A stretch of 7,063 bases of DNA from Flavobacteriaceae bacterium (GTDB taxonomy: Bacteria > Bacteroidota > Bacteroidia > Flavobacteriales > Flavobacteriaceae), in NCBI GenBank assembly GCA_002690085.1, contig NZDM01000092.1:1-7063 (forward strand), read 5' to 3'. The notes beneath the pieces are model-generated. The model ran no database searches, had not been told where the DNA came from, and was given only the letters and a program-made list of their open reading frames with translations. The position numbers and the translations under genes were made by a program. Of the stretch, positions 6,679 through 7,063 are shown one piece after another. Within the stretch, counting starts at the first letter, position 1. Each line of letters begins with the position of its first letter.

Positions 6679-7063
6679 TTATTTCTACAAAAGCGGTTAT
6701 TCTGTCAAAGTTTAAATACAAAGACCACGATCTTATTGTTAGGGCTTATACGGCCTCCAATGGTGTAGTTTCCTTTTTAGTAAAAGGGGCCTTTTCTTCA
6801 AAAAAGGCAAAAATAAAGCCCGCTTATTTTCAACCACTTTCCTTGCTCCAACTGGAAATTGATTATAAAAATAACAGGGATTTACATTACATAAAAAATC
6901 TTCGTTTACAGCAAGCATACAGCACTTTGCATACAGACATTTTAAAATCGACGGTTGTTATTTTTTTAGCAGAAATATTAACGATGGTACTTAAAGAAGA
7001 AGCGCCCAATGAAGGCTTGTATACCTATATCGAAACGGCGCTGCTTTGGTTCGACACGGTCGA
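6675..7063 (+). CDS. recO: DNA repair protein RecO, N-terminal part (runs off the window)
   Basis: The first 129 codons are present and the frame is still open at the window edge; the full protein is usually about 240 aa. The start MIISTKAVILSKFKYKDHDL, then IVRAYTASNGVVSFLVKGA, is the RecO OB-fold N-terminus (residues ~1-80), in which a leading strand, a KYKDHDLIV-type turn and a F(L/V)VKGA strand are diagnostic. A helical region begins around residue 79 (QQAYSTLHTDILKSTVVIFLAEIL). RecO anneals single strands and works with RecR (and RecF) to load RecA at gaps coated by SSB. Any zinc-binding cysteines would lie in the missing C-terminal part. The ATG shares ATGA with the porZ stop codon, indicating translational coupling, so recO probably depends on the porZ transcript unless a promoter lies inside porZ. 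Confidence 0.92.
   Translation, partial: MIISTKAVILSKFKYKDHDLIVRAYTASNGVVSFLVKGAFSSKKAKIKPAYFQPLSLLQLEIDYKNNRDLHYIKNLRLQQAYSTLHTDILKSTVVIFLAEILTMVLKEEAPNEGLYTYIETALLWFDTV

Overview
This window looks like chromosomal DNA from a Bacteroidota bacterium, most likely a member of the Flavobacteriia. It is AT-rich, its genes have no purine-rich Shine-Dalgarno sequences in front of them, and it has -7-type TAnnTTTG elements. It also carries porZ, a type IX secretion system (T9SS) gene, directly joined to recO. No rRNA, tRNA, insertion sequence, CRISPR array or phage gene is visible.

Layout. Bases 1-444 hold two genes on the minus strand: a small Spx/ArsC-family thioredoxin-fold protein, and the first 31 codons of an EamA/DMT-type membrane transporter that overlaps its stop codon. 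A 63-base divergent gap (445-507) separates them from a plus-strand PLP enzyme of the cystathionine gamma-synthase/lyase family (508-1650). Next comes an NADP-type glutamate dehydrogenase (gdhA, 1774-3141), with a good -7 element just upstream and a strong intrinsic terminator after it (3163-3193). Past the terminator is a second plus-strand unit: an OafA-like membrane acyltransferase (3243-4310), porZ with an apparent TTG start (4318-6678), and the first 129 codons of recO (6675 to the window edge). Gaps in this unit are 7 bases and then a 4-base overlap, so co-transcription is likely.

How the genes relate. The first half is ordinary amino-acid metabolism: sulfur amino acid trans-sulfuration and ammonium assimilation into glutamate. 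The second half centres on the cell envelope. PorZ is a surface component of the T9SS attachment complex, known in Porphyromonas to bind anionic LPS and hand it to the sortase PorU. The acyltransferase directly upstream belongs to a family that acylates surface sugars, so a link to the same glycan is plausible but is only an inference. RecO is a DNA-repair protein whose link to porZ seems positional.

I found no convincing undescribed system. The points most worth a second look are the acyltransferase-porZ pairing, the TTG start of porZ, and the placement of a perfect TAnnTTTG box directly against the acyltransferase start codon.
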